Shown: positions 45,143 to 54,353, counted from the stretch's first letter. The stretch: 64,000 nt of DNA from Fibrivirga algicola (GCF_011742925.1 NZ_WAEL01000006.1:248001-312000), one strand, 5' to 3'. The notes: generated from the sequence alone by a model not told the origin. Numbers and translations: made by a program.

Positions 45143-46948
45143 TTACTTAGCCGAACTCTTTTTTGGGGCTGGCTTAGTCGCTGGCTTGGCTGCTGGTTTA
45201 GCAGGTGCTGCCACTGGTGTAGGATTCAAAAACTCTTTTGCATCCTTATCATTCGGGTCCAGCTCAAGCACTTTGTTCGCGTACTCTTTTGCTTTTGCAT
45301 CGTCTTTCTTGGCAATGCTGTTGTTGATCAGGTATCGGTAAGCCGTGATCAGGTATTTCCGGTTCTGCTCACGAGTAGTAGCGCCCGTTTGCGGATTAGC
45401 TTCAGCAGCAATGGCCTGCTCAATGAATTTCTCATAGAGTGGAACAGGTGCACCGGTAGCCAGGGACGACTCACGACCATTGGCAAAGTAGTTCGACTGA
45501 GCACGGTAGTAGTACGCCAGCGGATACGGAGTGCCAATTTTTTCGGCGTTTTCAGCCAGGCGGGCAAACGCAGTATCTGCCTGCATGAAGGCCATTTTCC
45601 GGGCAGCTGACTGTTGCGCTGTATCAGCGATCAGTTTAGGCACTGCAAGACCGTACTGGTAGTACGACAGACCCAGCTTCAGGTAATCATTGTTGCTTGG
45701 CTTGTCATCAGAAGCAATTGCCTGACGCAGGTACGTGGCTGATTTGTCGTACCGTTTTGCAGCATAATAACGATCAGCTACCTCTTTGTAAAGGTTTTCT
45801 GTCGTATCGTTTGGCGCCGCTTTCAGCAGGTTGGTGATACTCAATGAGTCTCCTTCTGGCGTACCAAGTTGGGCGTAAGCGCGTCCCAGGTATTTGTAGT
45901 CATCAAAGATAACTTTCTGTGGAGCCTCGTTGATGAACTTACCCAACGATGTTACCGCCTGATCATTCCGGCCCAGGGCCAAGCTTGACCAACCAGTCAT
46001 ACGATCAATAATTGGATCTTTAACCTGTCCTTTTAGCTTATCCAGATAATCCAGTGATTTCTGATGTTCACCAGCCAAGAAGTAATACTTGGCCACGTTC
46101 AACAGCAGTTCTGGATCTTTGGTACCACTTTTCTGCACATACGTGTCATAAATACCCGATGCTTTTTTGTACGCCTTTGAGCCTACCAGTGCATCAGCAT
46201 ATGAGCGGTAAGTGGGGGCAAACTCAGGGTCAGCTGCCAGTGCTTTCTCAAAAAACTCCTGAGCAAGCTTGTACTGCTTACTGCGCAGGTACAGCTGGCC
46301 AATTTTAGCATTAGCCTCAGCTTTCGTCGTGTTGTTTGATGCCGCTGCAAGCTGACCATCGATTACTTCTTCGTAACGGCTTACAGCTGGGCCACCTTCA
46401 TTCCGCAGGGTGTAGGCATCGCCCATCGCCATTGGAATTTCTACGTTCTGGTTTTTCTTATCAAGTACTTTGGCACGCTCGAGCAGTTCTATCGCACGAG
46501 CGGGGTCGTTGACTCCTTTGTCGCCTTCGAACAGCGTATACATTTCACCTGCACGAAATAGTACGTCGCCGTTTTTGCCTTTTGTGGCAGCTACAGCCTC
46601 GTCTGTTTTAGCTTTCGCTGTAGCCAGATCTTTCTTTGTCAGGGCCACGCCTGCCAAACCAACGTTGTTGAGTTGGTTTTTAGGATCAGCCGCTAAGCCT
46701 TTTTCGAAAGCCGCTTTAGCTTCATCTGCTTTCCCTGTTTTCAGGAGGAAATAGCCCAGGTAAAACTGGTTGTCGGCGGTCGGAGCCGTAGACGCCAATT
46801 GCTTGAACGTTTGCTCCGCCTTCGGAACGCGCTCTGCTTCAAGATCTTTCAGACCTGTTGCAATGTCCTGAGCGGTGGCTGGTACCAACGTTGCGGCCCC
46901 TAAGAACAAGGTGGCCAGCAGGGCGTTTTTGGGTTGGTTCATTCGCAT
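45143..46948 (-). CDS. Tetratricopeptide repeat protein of the ExbBD-TonB cluster
   Basis: Exported protein of 601 residues with a signal peptide (ALLATLFLGAATLVPATAQ) and many TPR units (for example ADNQFYLGYFLLKTGKADEA, AKIGQLYLRSKQYKLAQEFF), ending in a Lys/Ala/Pro tail (PAAKPATKPAPKKSSAK). TPR arrays mediate protein contacts, so it may connect the TonB machinery to periplasmic partners. It is last in the run exbB-exbD-exbD-tonB-small-PstS-like-TPR on the minus strand, with a gap of 90 bases before it. Confidence 0.85.
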   Translation of the reverse strand: MRMNQPKNALLATLFLGAATLVPATAQDIATGLKDLEAERVPKAEQTFKQLASTAPTADNQFYLGYFLLKTGKADEAKAAFEKGLAADPKNQLNNVGLAGVALTKKDLATAKAKTDEAVAATKGKNGDVLFRAGEMYTLFEGDKGVNDPARAIELLERAKVLDKKNQNVEIPMAMGDAYTLRNEGGPAVSRYEEVIDGQLAAASNNTTKAEANAKIGQLYLRSKQYKLAQEFFEKALAADPEFAPTYRSYADALVGSKAYKKASGIYDTYVQKSGTKDPELLLNVAKYYFLAGEHQKSLDYLDKLKGQVKDPIIDRMTGWSSLALGRNDQAVTSLGKFINEAPQKVIFDDYKYLGRAYAQLGTPEGDSLSITNLLKAAPNDTTENLYKEVADRYYAAKRYDKSATYLRQAIASDDKPSNNDYLKLGLSYYQYGLAVPKLIADTAQQSAARKMAFMQADTAFARLAENAEKIGTPYPLAYYYRAQSNYFANGRESSLATGAPVPLYEKFIEQAIAAEANPQTGATTREQNRKYLITAYRYLINNSIAKKDDAKAKEYANKVLELDPNDKDAKEFLNPTPVAAPAKPAAKPATKPAPKKSSAK

Positions 46949-47038
46949 TCGTAGGTTGTTAAAAAAACGAAGGGTGCTTTAATTATAAAACAAATCGCAA
47001 AACTAAAAAATTGCGTTCAAACAGAAAAAAATGACTGC

Positions 47039-47974
47039 TCATCTAAAGCGTACTTCCCGATTATACGGCACTTGTGGCCAAAGCCCTAATTTTTCGATAA
47101 GCAGGCTGCCGGCATCTCGTATCAAGTAATTGGTGAGGCCGCCCCCTAAGCCGGGATGTGCCTCTCGACTCAAAATAAATACATCGCGGCGTAATGGATA
47201 ATCCTTTAGGCCGAGCGATTGTTGGAAAGGCTGAAAGTAATCAGCCCGTGAACTTGGGTTTTCTTTTTCAGAAAGTCCCACTACCCGAATATCCCTTGAT
47301 AAGTCAGCTGAGACCGGACCGTCGCCATCGCTTATCCAATTGACGCCAATAAATCCAATTGCATCAGGATTCTTCCGTACATAATCGATAACTCCTTTAT
47401 TCGAGTTCGCCGTCGTGATTCGCAATCCGTCGAGCGCTTTCACGCCAAACTTAGTCAACATATAGTCGAGATTACTTGAATTCGGGTTGTCAAACACAAG
47501 TGTTACCGGTGCTGATCGGTTACCTCCCGTTAACTGTGACCACTGGGTTATTTGTTTTTTAAATAGACCCTGTAGCTCCTTCATTGTCATCAATGAGTCG
47601 TTATTCGCTTTGTTGATAATCAAGGCAACCCCGTCAGTGGCAATGCGCGTAGCTGAGCCTACAATCTTATGCTGATCGAGCCCTCGCTGCTCATTCGCAG
47701 TTAATCGGCGTGACACAATGCAAATCCGGGCTTTGTCTTCAAGCATTAGACGTATTGCCTCCCGCTCTGGTTTAAAGACAAGATCAAATTTTGTACGTGG
47801 GTAGAGCAATTGATACGTCCTCGTAATTTCTTCTGTCAGCGGCTGGTACGATTCATCGGCAGCAACCGTTATCTGCCCCTGTGAAGGGCTGTCTAGTTTC
47901 TTCTCTTCCTTACAGGCCGACGTGAGTAGCCCAAGGGCGATAAAGCTGGAAAAAAGGTGTGTGCGTGAGATCAC
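47039..47974 (-). CDS. PstS-like substrate-binding lipoprotein
   Basis: A 311-residue protein starting at a GTG (ISRTHLFSSFIALGLLTSAC), with lipobox LLTSAC, then a periplasmic binding fold: TVAADESYQP, the loop ATDGVALIIN and SNKGVIDYVRKNPDAIGFIG, as in phosphate-binding PstS proteins. An upstream in-frame ATG at 48049 would hide the lipobox. There is no pst transporter nearby; the ExbBD-TonB context is what defines it. It may deliver or sense phosphate or another anion at the outer membrane. Confidence 0.75.
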   Translation of the reverse strand: MISRTHLFSSFIALGLLTSACKEEKKLDSPSQGQITVAADESYQPLTEEITRTYQLLYPRTKFDLVFKPEREAIRLMLEDKARICIVSRRLTANEQRGLDQHKIVGSATRIATDGVALIINKANNDSLMTMKELQGLFKKQITQWSQLTGGNRSAPVTLVFDNPNSSNLDYMLTKFGVKALDGLRITTANSNKGVIDYVRKNPDAIGFIGVNWISDGDGPVSADLSRDIRVVGLSEKENPSSRADYFQPFQQSLGLKDYPLRRDVFILSREAHPGLGGGLTNYLIRDAGSLLIEKLGLWPQVPYNREVRFR

Positions 47975-48072
47975 TACTATTAGCGATAAGACAGAGAAAC
48001 CGCTGCCTTTACATCTGATAGATGCCTTGACAACGGTTTTTCCATACAAGAAAGAGAACTACTGTGCGCAAG

Positions 48073-48333
48073 CTATCGATTGCGAAACTGCTGAATAGCC
48101 CTATATCCACGGTAACCACCGTAGATGATTAATAGAACGGCCAGTGCATAGCGGAGAGGGCCATCGGCGATTATAAATGCTACAATCCGGCTTAATGGAC
48201 TCTCTGAGTCGGCCATGCCAAAAGACTGAGAGGAGGCTATCAGTGCGATGCCTCCTCCCAAATATGCGACCGATGCTAAAACCGACAAATAAAATCGAAG
48301 GTTTTCGGCAAGGCGATTATTGTCGCGGTTCAT
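48073..48333 (-). CDS. Small two-helix membrane protein
   Basis: An 86-residue protein with two hydrophobic stretches (LSVLASVAYLGGGIALIA, YALAVLLIIYGGYRGY) and charged ends. No family recognised. It starts 2 nt after the tonB stop, so it is translated with the Ton cluster, and could be an accessory or stability subunit. The same operon position suggests a conserved small partner. Confidence 0.65.
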   Translation of the reverse strand: MNRDNNRLAENLRFYLSVLASVAYLGGGIALIASSQSFGMADSESPLSRIVAFIIADGPLRYALAVLLIIYGGYRGYRAIQQFRNR

Positions 48334-48335
48334 GC

Positions 48336-49163
48336 TTACTCCAATTGGAAGCTAATTGGCAGGTTGTATTTCACTCGAACCGGACGGCCCGACTGCTTAC
48401 CTGGCTTCCACTTCGGCATTGATTTTACAACCCGAATGGCTTCCTCATCTGTACCGAAACCGAGACCCTTCAATACTTGAGCATCTGTAATCGATCCATC
48501 CGTGTTCACCGTAAAGCTTACAAACACTTTACCCGAAATGTTGGCCCGTGACGCGGCAGCTGGGTATTTAATGTTTTTACCTAACCAGGCATACATCGCA
48601 GCGTTACCACCAACGAATTCGGGATTTTGTTCTACCACCGTAAAGACTTCATCATCTTTTGGGGCAGGCGCTTCAACCACTACTTCGGCTTTTGACGGAC
48701 CAGCTGATGCTTCTGGTGCAGCAATAACTTCTTCTGCGTTAGGGTCACCTTCCTGAGTTTTCTCGGCAGCTACGGCTTCCTTTAGTTCTTCAACTGCAGG
48801 AGGTGGCGTTTCTTCGGGTACCTCTTCGTCAGGTTTTACTTCGGGCGGCAGGAATTTTACCGTGTTCACCTTCGGCAGTTCAACTGGTGGCGGCGGCGGC
48901 GGTGGTGGCTCGTTCGGATCAATCGGCGGTGGTGGCAGCTTCATCAGATCCACTTCTACCATTGCTTCCTGCGTTTCTTCCGGTGTCAGGATGTCCAGTA
49001 GCGTTGGTGCAAATAGCGCCAGAGCTGTGATCGCTGACCCAATGATCAACGCACGCGTAACAACCGCAGGATAACCCTTCCGCAGGGCATAGGCACCATA
49101 GGCCTTATTCCGGTCGGCAAACACGATATCATCGAGTGTTGCCTGATTTGGGTTTTCTGCCAT
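48336..49163 (-). CDS. tonB: TonB family energy transducer
   Basis: Transmits proton-motive force from ExbBD to outer-membrane receptors. The 275-residue product has an N-terminal cytoplasmic stretch, one membrane helix (ALIIGSAITALALFAPTLL), a proline-rich linker (PPPPPPPP, about residues 86-93) and the C-terminal TonB domain (YPAAASRANISGKVFVSFTV ... VRVKYNLPISFQLE). It sits between exbD and a small membrane protein, 4 nt after exbD. Confidence 0.93.
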   Translation of the reverse strand: MAENPNQATLDDIVFADRNKAYGAYALRKGYPAVVTRALIIGSAITALALFAPTLLDILTPEETQEAMVEVDLMKLPPPPIDPNEPPPPPPPPVELPKVNTVKFLPPEVKPDEEVPEETPPPAVEELKEAVAAEKTQEGDPNAEEVIAAPEASAGPSKAEVVVEAPAPKDDEVFTVVEQNPEFVGGNAAMYAWLGKNIKYPAAASRANISGKVFVSFTVNTDGSITDAQVLKGLGFGTDEEAIRVVKSMPKWKPGKQSGRPVRVKYNLPISFQLE

Positions 49164-49167
49164 GGGT

Positions 49168-49704
49168 CTAGATCTCTAATTTAACTTTGTCTTTCAACAG
49201 CGTTTTCTCATCAGGCGTCAACACGTCAACCAGCGCGTACCGCTTGATTTTGATGATGGCCATTTCATCCAAGAGGTCTACCATGTTTTTGTAGGTAGAC
49301 TCTTTTGTTGGCTTAATTACTACTACGAACTTGTCAGCAGGCGCTTTTGTAGAACTCTCCTGAATAGCTTTCCGTAGGTCATAACCCATTGAAACGGTTT
49401 TCACTTCTGGGTCTTCACCGGCAGCTTTACCCATGATGTAATGGGCTTTGTTGTCCTTACCCAAGAAAATCGTCATTACGTTGGAGGCCTTGAGGGGCTC
49501 CGTTTCTTCCGTTTTTGTTTTATCCGGTACGTTCAGCGTCATCGAAGATGGTTTGCTGAGGGTGGTAGCCAGAATGAAGAAGGTAATGAGTAGGAACCCG
49601 AGGTCAACCATAGGCGTCATATCGACGCGGGTTGATGCTTTCTTGGACCGTACCTTACCGCCGTCATGCTTACCACCACCTCCACCGGTGTTAATTTCTG
49701 CCAT
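49168..49704 (-). CDS. exbD: ExbD family biopolymer transporter (copy 2)
   Basis: One-helix partner of ExbB. The 178-residue product has a Lys/Gly-rich N-terminus, the helix with its essential Asp in VDMTPMVDLGFLLITFFILA and a periplasmic domain. It follows another, different ExbD, a usual arrangement in Bacteroidetes. Starts immediately after a GTTTNNNN octad run. Confidence 0.9.
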   Translation of the reverse strand: MAEINTGGGGGKHDGGKVRSKKASTRVDMTPMVDLGFLLITFFILATTLSKPSSMTLNVPDKTKTEETEPLKASNVMTIFLGKDNKAHYIMGKAAGEDPEVKTVSMGYDLRKAIQESSTKAPADKFVVVIKPTKESTYKNMVDLLDEMAIIKIKRYALVDVLTPDEKTLLKDKVKLEI

Positions 49705-49714
49705 GAGGGAAAAT

Positions 49715-49746
49715 GTTTAAGTGTTTGACTGTTTGGTCGTTTGTCT
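49715..49746. repeat. Unpaired GTTTNNNN octad run
   Basis: Four perfect octads: GTTTAAGT, GTTTGACT, GTTTGGTC, GTTTGTCT. No matching right arm is visible in the gap to the next exbD. It looks like half of a hairpin element. Confidence 0.7.
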
Positions 49747-49836
49747 TATTGATGCATTCACCACCGAAATTCCATACGAACTACTTGATGTAAGCGTCAA
49801 TTTTGCAACGTACCCACCAGGCAAACTGTGTTTCCG

Positions 49837-50463
49837 TTAGTCTGCCTTCCAACCTGCTGGTGGCGCTTCCGTGCCAGTGATCAGGTTGAATTTGTTGATA
49901 TTCTGCGCCTGAAGCGTAGAAAGCACGTTCTTGAAATTTGTGAACTTAGCCAGATTGTCACCCTTCAGCGCAATACGAAGGCCGTTGTTGGCTTTGCGGC
50001 TGTTGTAGATCCAATCCTTAAGCTCATTGTTTGGGCCTGCACCAGTGGTATCGGCGGGGATACCTGGTTGCTTCACCTTCGCCTGTTGTTCTTTCGATAG
50101 GCTCAAGTATGATTTCAACTGGGCGATAGGCAGACCGAAGTTGCTCATAAGGGCAAATTCTTTCTTTTCCTTCTCTGAGAACGTAATGCCTTTAGCTTCA
50201 CCAACGTACTCCAGCATCTGGATACGAGTTGGCTGGCCATCGACCCCAAAGTAGATCTTACCTTCTTTGTCAAGGGCGATGGTCATGATGTCTGTGTCAG
50301 GCACCTTGATGGACGAGATCGACGAAGGCGTTTCAATCGCAGCAGCGTCCTGAGACCGGAACTGGGCCGTCAAGATGAAGAAGGTAAGCAGCAGGAAGGC
50401 TACGTCACACATCGCCGTCATGTCGACTGTTGAACTGGCCCGTTTAACTTTAACTTTTGGCAT
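49837..50463 (-). CDS. exbD: ExbD family biopolymer transporter (copy 1)
   Basis: A 208-residue ExbD with the helix around VDMTAMCDVAFLLLTFFIL (essential Asp) and a periplasmic domain longer than in copy 2, containing an insert rich in charged residues (about 100-140). It follows exbB by 74 nt and precedes the other exbD. The two ExbDs may form a heterodimer with ExbB. Confidence 0.9.
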   Translation of the reverse strand: MPKVKVKRASSTVDMTAMCDVAFLLLTFFILTAQFRSQDAAAIETPSSISSIKVPDTDIMTIALDKEGKIYFGVDGQPTRIQMLEYVGEAKGITFSEKEKKEFALMSNFGLPIAQLKSYLSLSKEQQAKVKQPGIPADTTGAGPNNELKDWIYNSRKANNGLRIALKGDNLAKFTNFKNVLSTLQAQNINKFNLITGTEAPPAGWKAD

Positions 50464-50537
50464 TGATTTGGTCCGTTAAGGGGTTAGCCCGCCCAATCAG
50501 GAACGGGCTACCCATGTAAATAACGTCAGAAGCCGGC

Positions 50538-51371
50538 TTAGTTGTGTGCAGCAAAGTTCTGCTGGATGCTCAGGCCGATTTCGTCGATGTTGTAAGTCAG
50601 CGTATCGATCCGGCTCGTGAAGTACGAGTACATGATCGTGGCGATAGCAGCCGTACCGATACCGATAGCCGTGTTTACAAGGGCTTCAGAGATACCAGTC
50701 GACAGGGCACCTGTGTCAGGCTGTCCAGTTGCACCCATAGCGGCGAAGGCACGAATCATACCTAGTACCGTTCCGAGCAGAGCGATCAGGGTAGATACCG
50801 ACGCCAGCGTAGCGATGATCGTCAGGTTCTTCTCCAGCATTGGCAGCTCCAGCGTGGTAGCTTCTTCTACTTCTTTCTGCAGAGCAACCAGTTTTTGCTC
50901 TTTGTTCAGTTGCGTGTCGGTAGCCAATTGCTGGTATTTCAGCAGGGCAGTTTTTACAACGTTACCGATTGAGCCTTTCTGCTTGTCGCACTCAGCAATG
51001 GCAGCTGAAACCTCATTCCGGTCAAGCTGGCTTTTTACTTTACGAACGAAGTCATCGATAGAGCCTGAACCGTTGGCACGGCCAATGGTGATGAAACGCT
51101 CAATTGAGAACACGAACACGCAAAGGAAGCAAGTGAACAGAATAGGTACGATAAAACCACCAGCGTATACGGTTCCGAAATAATCACCGGGCAGGGGCAA
51201 TTTGGTGTTGTCTCCGTCCTGGAAGTGCTTACCATCACCGAAAATAAAATGGAAAACCAATTCAGCGATGATGAACAGGATCGGAATAACAAATACCGGG
51301 TTCAAACCACCTGACGATTTCTTCGGTGCGGCTGCCTTAGCGGGTGCGGGGGTTGCAGATTGTGTCTTCAT
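50538..51371 (-). CDS. exbB: ExbB/TolQ/MotA family proton channel
   Basis: Forms the pentameric inner-membrane channel that powers TonB. The 277-residue product has three membrane helices, the first after a Pro/Ala-rich tail and the last two around TLIALLGTVLGMIRAFAAMG and ALVNTAIGIGTAAIATIMYS. Its signature region is VGTAAIATIMYSYF. First gene of the Ton cluster; the promoter is in the 480-base upstream gap. Confidence 0.93.
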   Translation of the reverse strand: MKTQSATPAPAKAAAPKKSSGGLNPVFVIPILFIIAELVFHFIFGDGKHFQDGDNTKLPLPGDYFGTVYAGGFIVPILFTCFLCVFVFSIERFITIGRANGSGSIDDFVRKVKSQLDRNEVSAAIAECDKQKGSIGNVVKTALLKYQQLATDTQLNKEQKLVALQKEVEEATTLELPMLEKNLTIIATLASVSTLIALLGTVLGMIRAFAAMGATGQPDTGALSTGISEALVNTAIGIGTAAIATIMYSYFTSRIDTLTYNIDEIGLSIQQNFAAHN

Positions 51372-51491
51372 TGAACTGTGTACTGTTGGGGTTGAATTGA
51401 AAGTTAGGTTTTGAACGTAAAAAAAGTGAAAATTTTACAACTGTGGCGTTTCGGGAAATAAAATTCCGATAAAGCCCACTAAACACGCTTA

Positions 51492-51499
51492 CAAATCTA
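51492..51499 (-). promoter_or_regulatory. -7 promoter box of exbB
   Basis: TAGATTTG on the minus strand matches TAnnTTTG exactly; TCTG 18 bases upstream is a partial -33 box. Confidence 0.5.
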
Positions 51500-51735
51500 C
51501 GTTTTTTCTGCCCATATACAGATACGCTTCTTTTGTAAAAAAATTATGAATTGTAATTTTCCTACTATTTCATTGGACAAAACCGCCGGGTAAGATCAAC
51601 AATCTTTATACTTTATAGATTGAGTGTCAGCGCAGTGAATAAATGTAACTACCATAAAAAAAGTGTAGGTCTGATTGGACTTTTGGGGGAGCGCGTTCTT
51701 GCATACGTAAGACTGTTTATGCACATATGCTCTGT

Positions 51736-51743
51736 TATCTTTG
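51736..51743 (+). promoter_or_regulatory. -7 promoter box of SGNH paralogue 3
   Basis: TATCTTTG is an exact match to TAnnTTTG, about 110 bases before the ATG at 51852. No clear -33 box. Confidence 0.45.
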
Positions 51744-51851
51744 ATTTTCAATAGATGCAGGCAGCCTACTTTTTGCATAAAGAGGCGCTAAACTATGGTA
51801 ACGGTAGCTTAGAGCAGTACGAGTTGATTATCTTGCGCCCACTATCCGTAG

Positions 51852-54254
51852 ATGAATTCGTACCGGTTTATACTCGCACTTTGTGTGCTGTTAACTGCTT
51901 TTGCGGTTGCAAATGCACAGATTTCAGTACAGTTCCCAGTAAGTCGTTTCGTAACACAACGGGGGACCGATAACCAGGGTAAGATTTATATATCTGCTCT
52001 ATTGACTGAGTCGGCTGATCGGGTGGAAGCACAATTAACGCCTTATGCACCTGGTCAGGGCGTAGCTACCGCCTGGCAAACGATCCAGACAAACGCTGCC
52101 GCCGGGATGGTAATAGGCTCGGTTACGGGCGCAGGTGGATGGTATGTACTAACAGTACGTAGTATTCGAAATGGCGTAACTGCAGCGCAGGAAACAGTAC
52201 AGCCAGTGGGAATTGGCGAGGTCTTCATACTGGCAGGTCAGTCAAATGCACGTGGTTTCGGCATTGGTGACAATGACCTTGGTACTGCTACGGATCGCGT
52301 CAACTCGATAGACACAATTAATCACTATTACCCCGCTAACTTTCCTGCCTTACTTTCATCGGGCGATCCTATGCCATATCCGACCTACACGGCAATGACG
52401 GCCGGTAAACGGGTATTCCCAATGGGCGAAAGTTCGTGGGGCTGGGGTGAACTGGGTGATTATCTGGTTAACCGATTGAATGTACCGGTAACATTCTACA
52501 ACGCAGGTTGGGATGCCTCTACCGTGGATAATTGGAATGATCCGGCGAAAGGTGTTCCAGCGTGCAATCTATTTTATTGTGTAGTTAATTGGCCCAACTT
52601 GCAGCCCTACACGAACCTCCGTCAGATCATGAGCTATTATGGTGCGACGGGAGGTTTTAGAGCCGTTTTGTGGCATCAGGGTGAGTCAGAAAACGTTCGT
52701 CCGTCTACCATCCCGCTCTATGCTGCCAGGCTCGACTCGCTAATTCGGAAGGTGAGGCAGGATTTTAACAATCGGTCAATGCCCTGGATGATTGCACGCG
52801 CCTCATTTACAGGACAGGTGACTAATTCGGATGTTATAGCGCAGCAACAACAGGTAATCAGCACGCGCAATTTTAATGTATTCGAAGGTCCATTCAACGA
52901 CACGATTGTCAACAGACTTGGTGGTCAGGTAGATGTACACTTCAAGAATGCACTTCGTCCTACGCCACATCCAAGGTACTACCTCAATCCCAAGTCGATT
53001 CCGGCCGATATGGGCCTATCACGGTTTGCCCGTAACTGGAATGCCAGCTTGACGGATGCTTTTTTTCGTAACGCATCACCCATATTACCTGTGCAATTTG
53101 CGGCTACGGGCGAAGTGTTGTCTGTAGCCGGTAAAGCATTTGCGCCAGGTGACAGTATTAGGGTGGCTTTCCTTCAGTCAGGTACGTTCAATAACGGAAA
53201 CCGATGGACGGTGCAAGTTTTGGATGCTCAAGGTCGGTTTCGAGCCACTATTGGTCAGGGAAATGCATCGCCCATTCGTGTACGTTGGCCCGATTCTCTC
53301 ACTGTAGGTACGTATAGAGTACGGGTTGTGTCAACAAGTCCGGTAGTTGCCGGAGCACCTACCCCTATATTAACGGTTCGCGCTAAAGCTGACTTGGTAC
53401 TTAGCAGTGCTGCCTCTCGTCGTGCTCTGGTAGCCCAAGACACCACAACTATATACCTCACCATTACAAATAGCAGTACCGTAAACGCTACGGGGATCAG
53501 CTGGCAGTGTCGGTTGCCCCTGAATGTGAGTGCTATCGCTGTGTCGGGTGGAGTTACTGTGTCTACTACGCTGGTATCGGCCACGGTGTCTTCTTTACTG
53601 GCTGGGCAGCAGGTAACGCAGGCTTTCCGTGTGAGGCCAACCGTAGACGGAACGTACCTATTGGCAGCAGAGATCGTGCAGAGTGATAACGCTGACTCAG
53701 ATAGCCAGCCCGCTTCCGGAACAGGCGATGGACAAGATGACGCTACTCAGCTAGACCTGCGGGTTGGTACTGGTTCAGGTACATATGCATCGCCTAATCC
53801 AAATCAAACGCCATTGCCCATTGTGCAGAGTAATCAGCCTGCACCTGTTCCCAATCTGGCTGATCTAAGCCTGCAGCTGGTTGTGAGTTCACGAACGCCT
53901 AAATTGAATGAGCTGGTAACCTATACACTAATTGTTGCCAACGCTGGTGGGGCAACAGCTAGCGATATAAACGCAACTGCCTATCTGCCCGCCGGGGTTC
54001 AGTTTGTCGATAGCAACACTATGGCTCCGGGTGGGGGAGGGGTTACAGGAACCATATTGCAATTAGCGGCCAATTCGACTACTACCGTCACTTTTCGGGC
54101 CAGAGTGGTAGACCTTGGACAGAAGCAGACTTTAGCGCAAATACGGTTTGCCACTCCTGCTGATCCAGACAGTATCATGGGAAACGGTTACCCTGTATCA
54201 ACCGGTGAGGACGACGAAGCGTCCGTTGACATGCGCGTTACCGAAGGGCAGTGA
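51852..54254 (+). CDS. Secreted SGNH esterase-like protein with DUF11-like domains (paralogue 3)
   Basis: The 800-residue product shares the signal, beta-sandwich (ISVQFPVSRFVTQRG) and SGNH core with the other two (GQSNARG, WHQGESEN), but the catalytic Asp-His block reads VDVHF, with Asp two rather than three residues before His. The C-terminal half carries two DUF11/CARDB-like Ig folds (VYLTI-type ITNSSTVNATGI and TLIVANAGGATASD), each ending in a DD-rich stretch (GDGQDDATQ, GEDDEAS). No T9SS tail is present and the protein ends in DMRVTEGQ, so its export route or anchoring may differ. Confidence 0.8.
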   Translation: MNSYRFILALCVLLTAFAVANAQISVQFPVSRFVTQRGTDNQGKIYISALLTESADRVEAQLTPYAPGQGVATAWQTIQTNAAAGMVIGSVTGAGGWYVLTVRSIRNGVTAAQETVQPVGIGEVFILAGQSNARGFGIGDNDLGTATDRVNSIDTINHYYPANFPALLSSGDPMPYPTYTAMTAGKRVFPMGESSWGWGELGDYLVNRLNVPVTFYNAGWDASTVDNWNDPAKGVPACNLFYCVVNWPNLQPYTNLRQIMSYYGATGGFRAVLWHQGESENVRPSTIPLYAARLDSLIRKVRQDFNNRSMPWMIARASFTGQVTNSDVIAQQQQVISTRNFNVFEGPFNDTIVNRLGGQVDVHFKNALRPTPHPRYYLNPKSIPADMGLSRFARNWNASLTDAFFRNASPILPVQFAATGEVLSVAGKAFAPGDSIRVAFLQSGTFNNGNRWTVQVLDAQGRFRATIGQGNASPIRVRWPDSLTVGTYRVRVVSTSPVVAGAPTPILTVRAKADLVLSSAASRRALVAQDTTTIYLTITNSSTVNATGISWQCRLPLNVSAIAVSGGVTVSTTLVSATVSSLLAGQQVTQAFRVRPTVDGTYLLAAEIVQSDNADSDSQPASGTGDGQDDATQLDLRVGTGSGTYASPNPNQTPLPIVQSNQPAPVPNLADLSLQLVVSSRTPKLNELVTYTLIVANAGGATASDINATAYLPAGVQFVDSNTMAPGGGGVTGTILQLAANSTTTVTFRARVVDLGQKQTLAQIRFATPADPDSIMGNGYPVSTGEDDEASVDMRVTEGQ

Positions 54255-54353
54255 TGAGTTGAAACCGATTGAACTGTTATTGACTGGGGGAGTTATGGTC
54301 CAACTGACGGCCCTGGAGACAAGGACATGTCGAACGTATAAACTCAACGTTTT

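Larger units (their letters stand above)
51372..51851. other. 480-base divergent regulatory gap, no gene
   Basis: AT-rich spacer between exbB (left) and the SGNH paralogue 3 gene (right). I see only promoter elements and short AT-rich runs, no credible reading frame, tRNA or long inverted repeat. The exbB leader would be about 120 nt and the esterase leader about 110 nt. Confidence 0.6.

Noticed and set aside
48885-48960. GC-rich microsatellite on the plus strand
   Set aside because: Explained by the proline run of TonB on the minus strand.
2890-49746. All intergenic hairpins as ordinary intrinsic terminators
   Set aside because: Several are inside operons or between divergent genes, and many lack a T-run.
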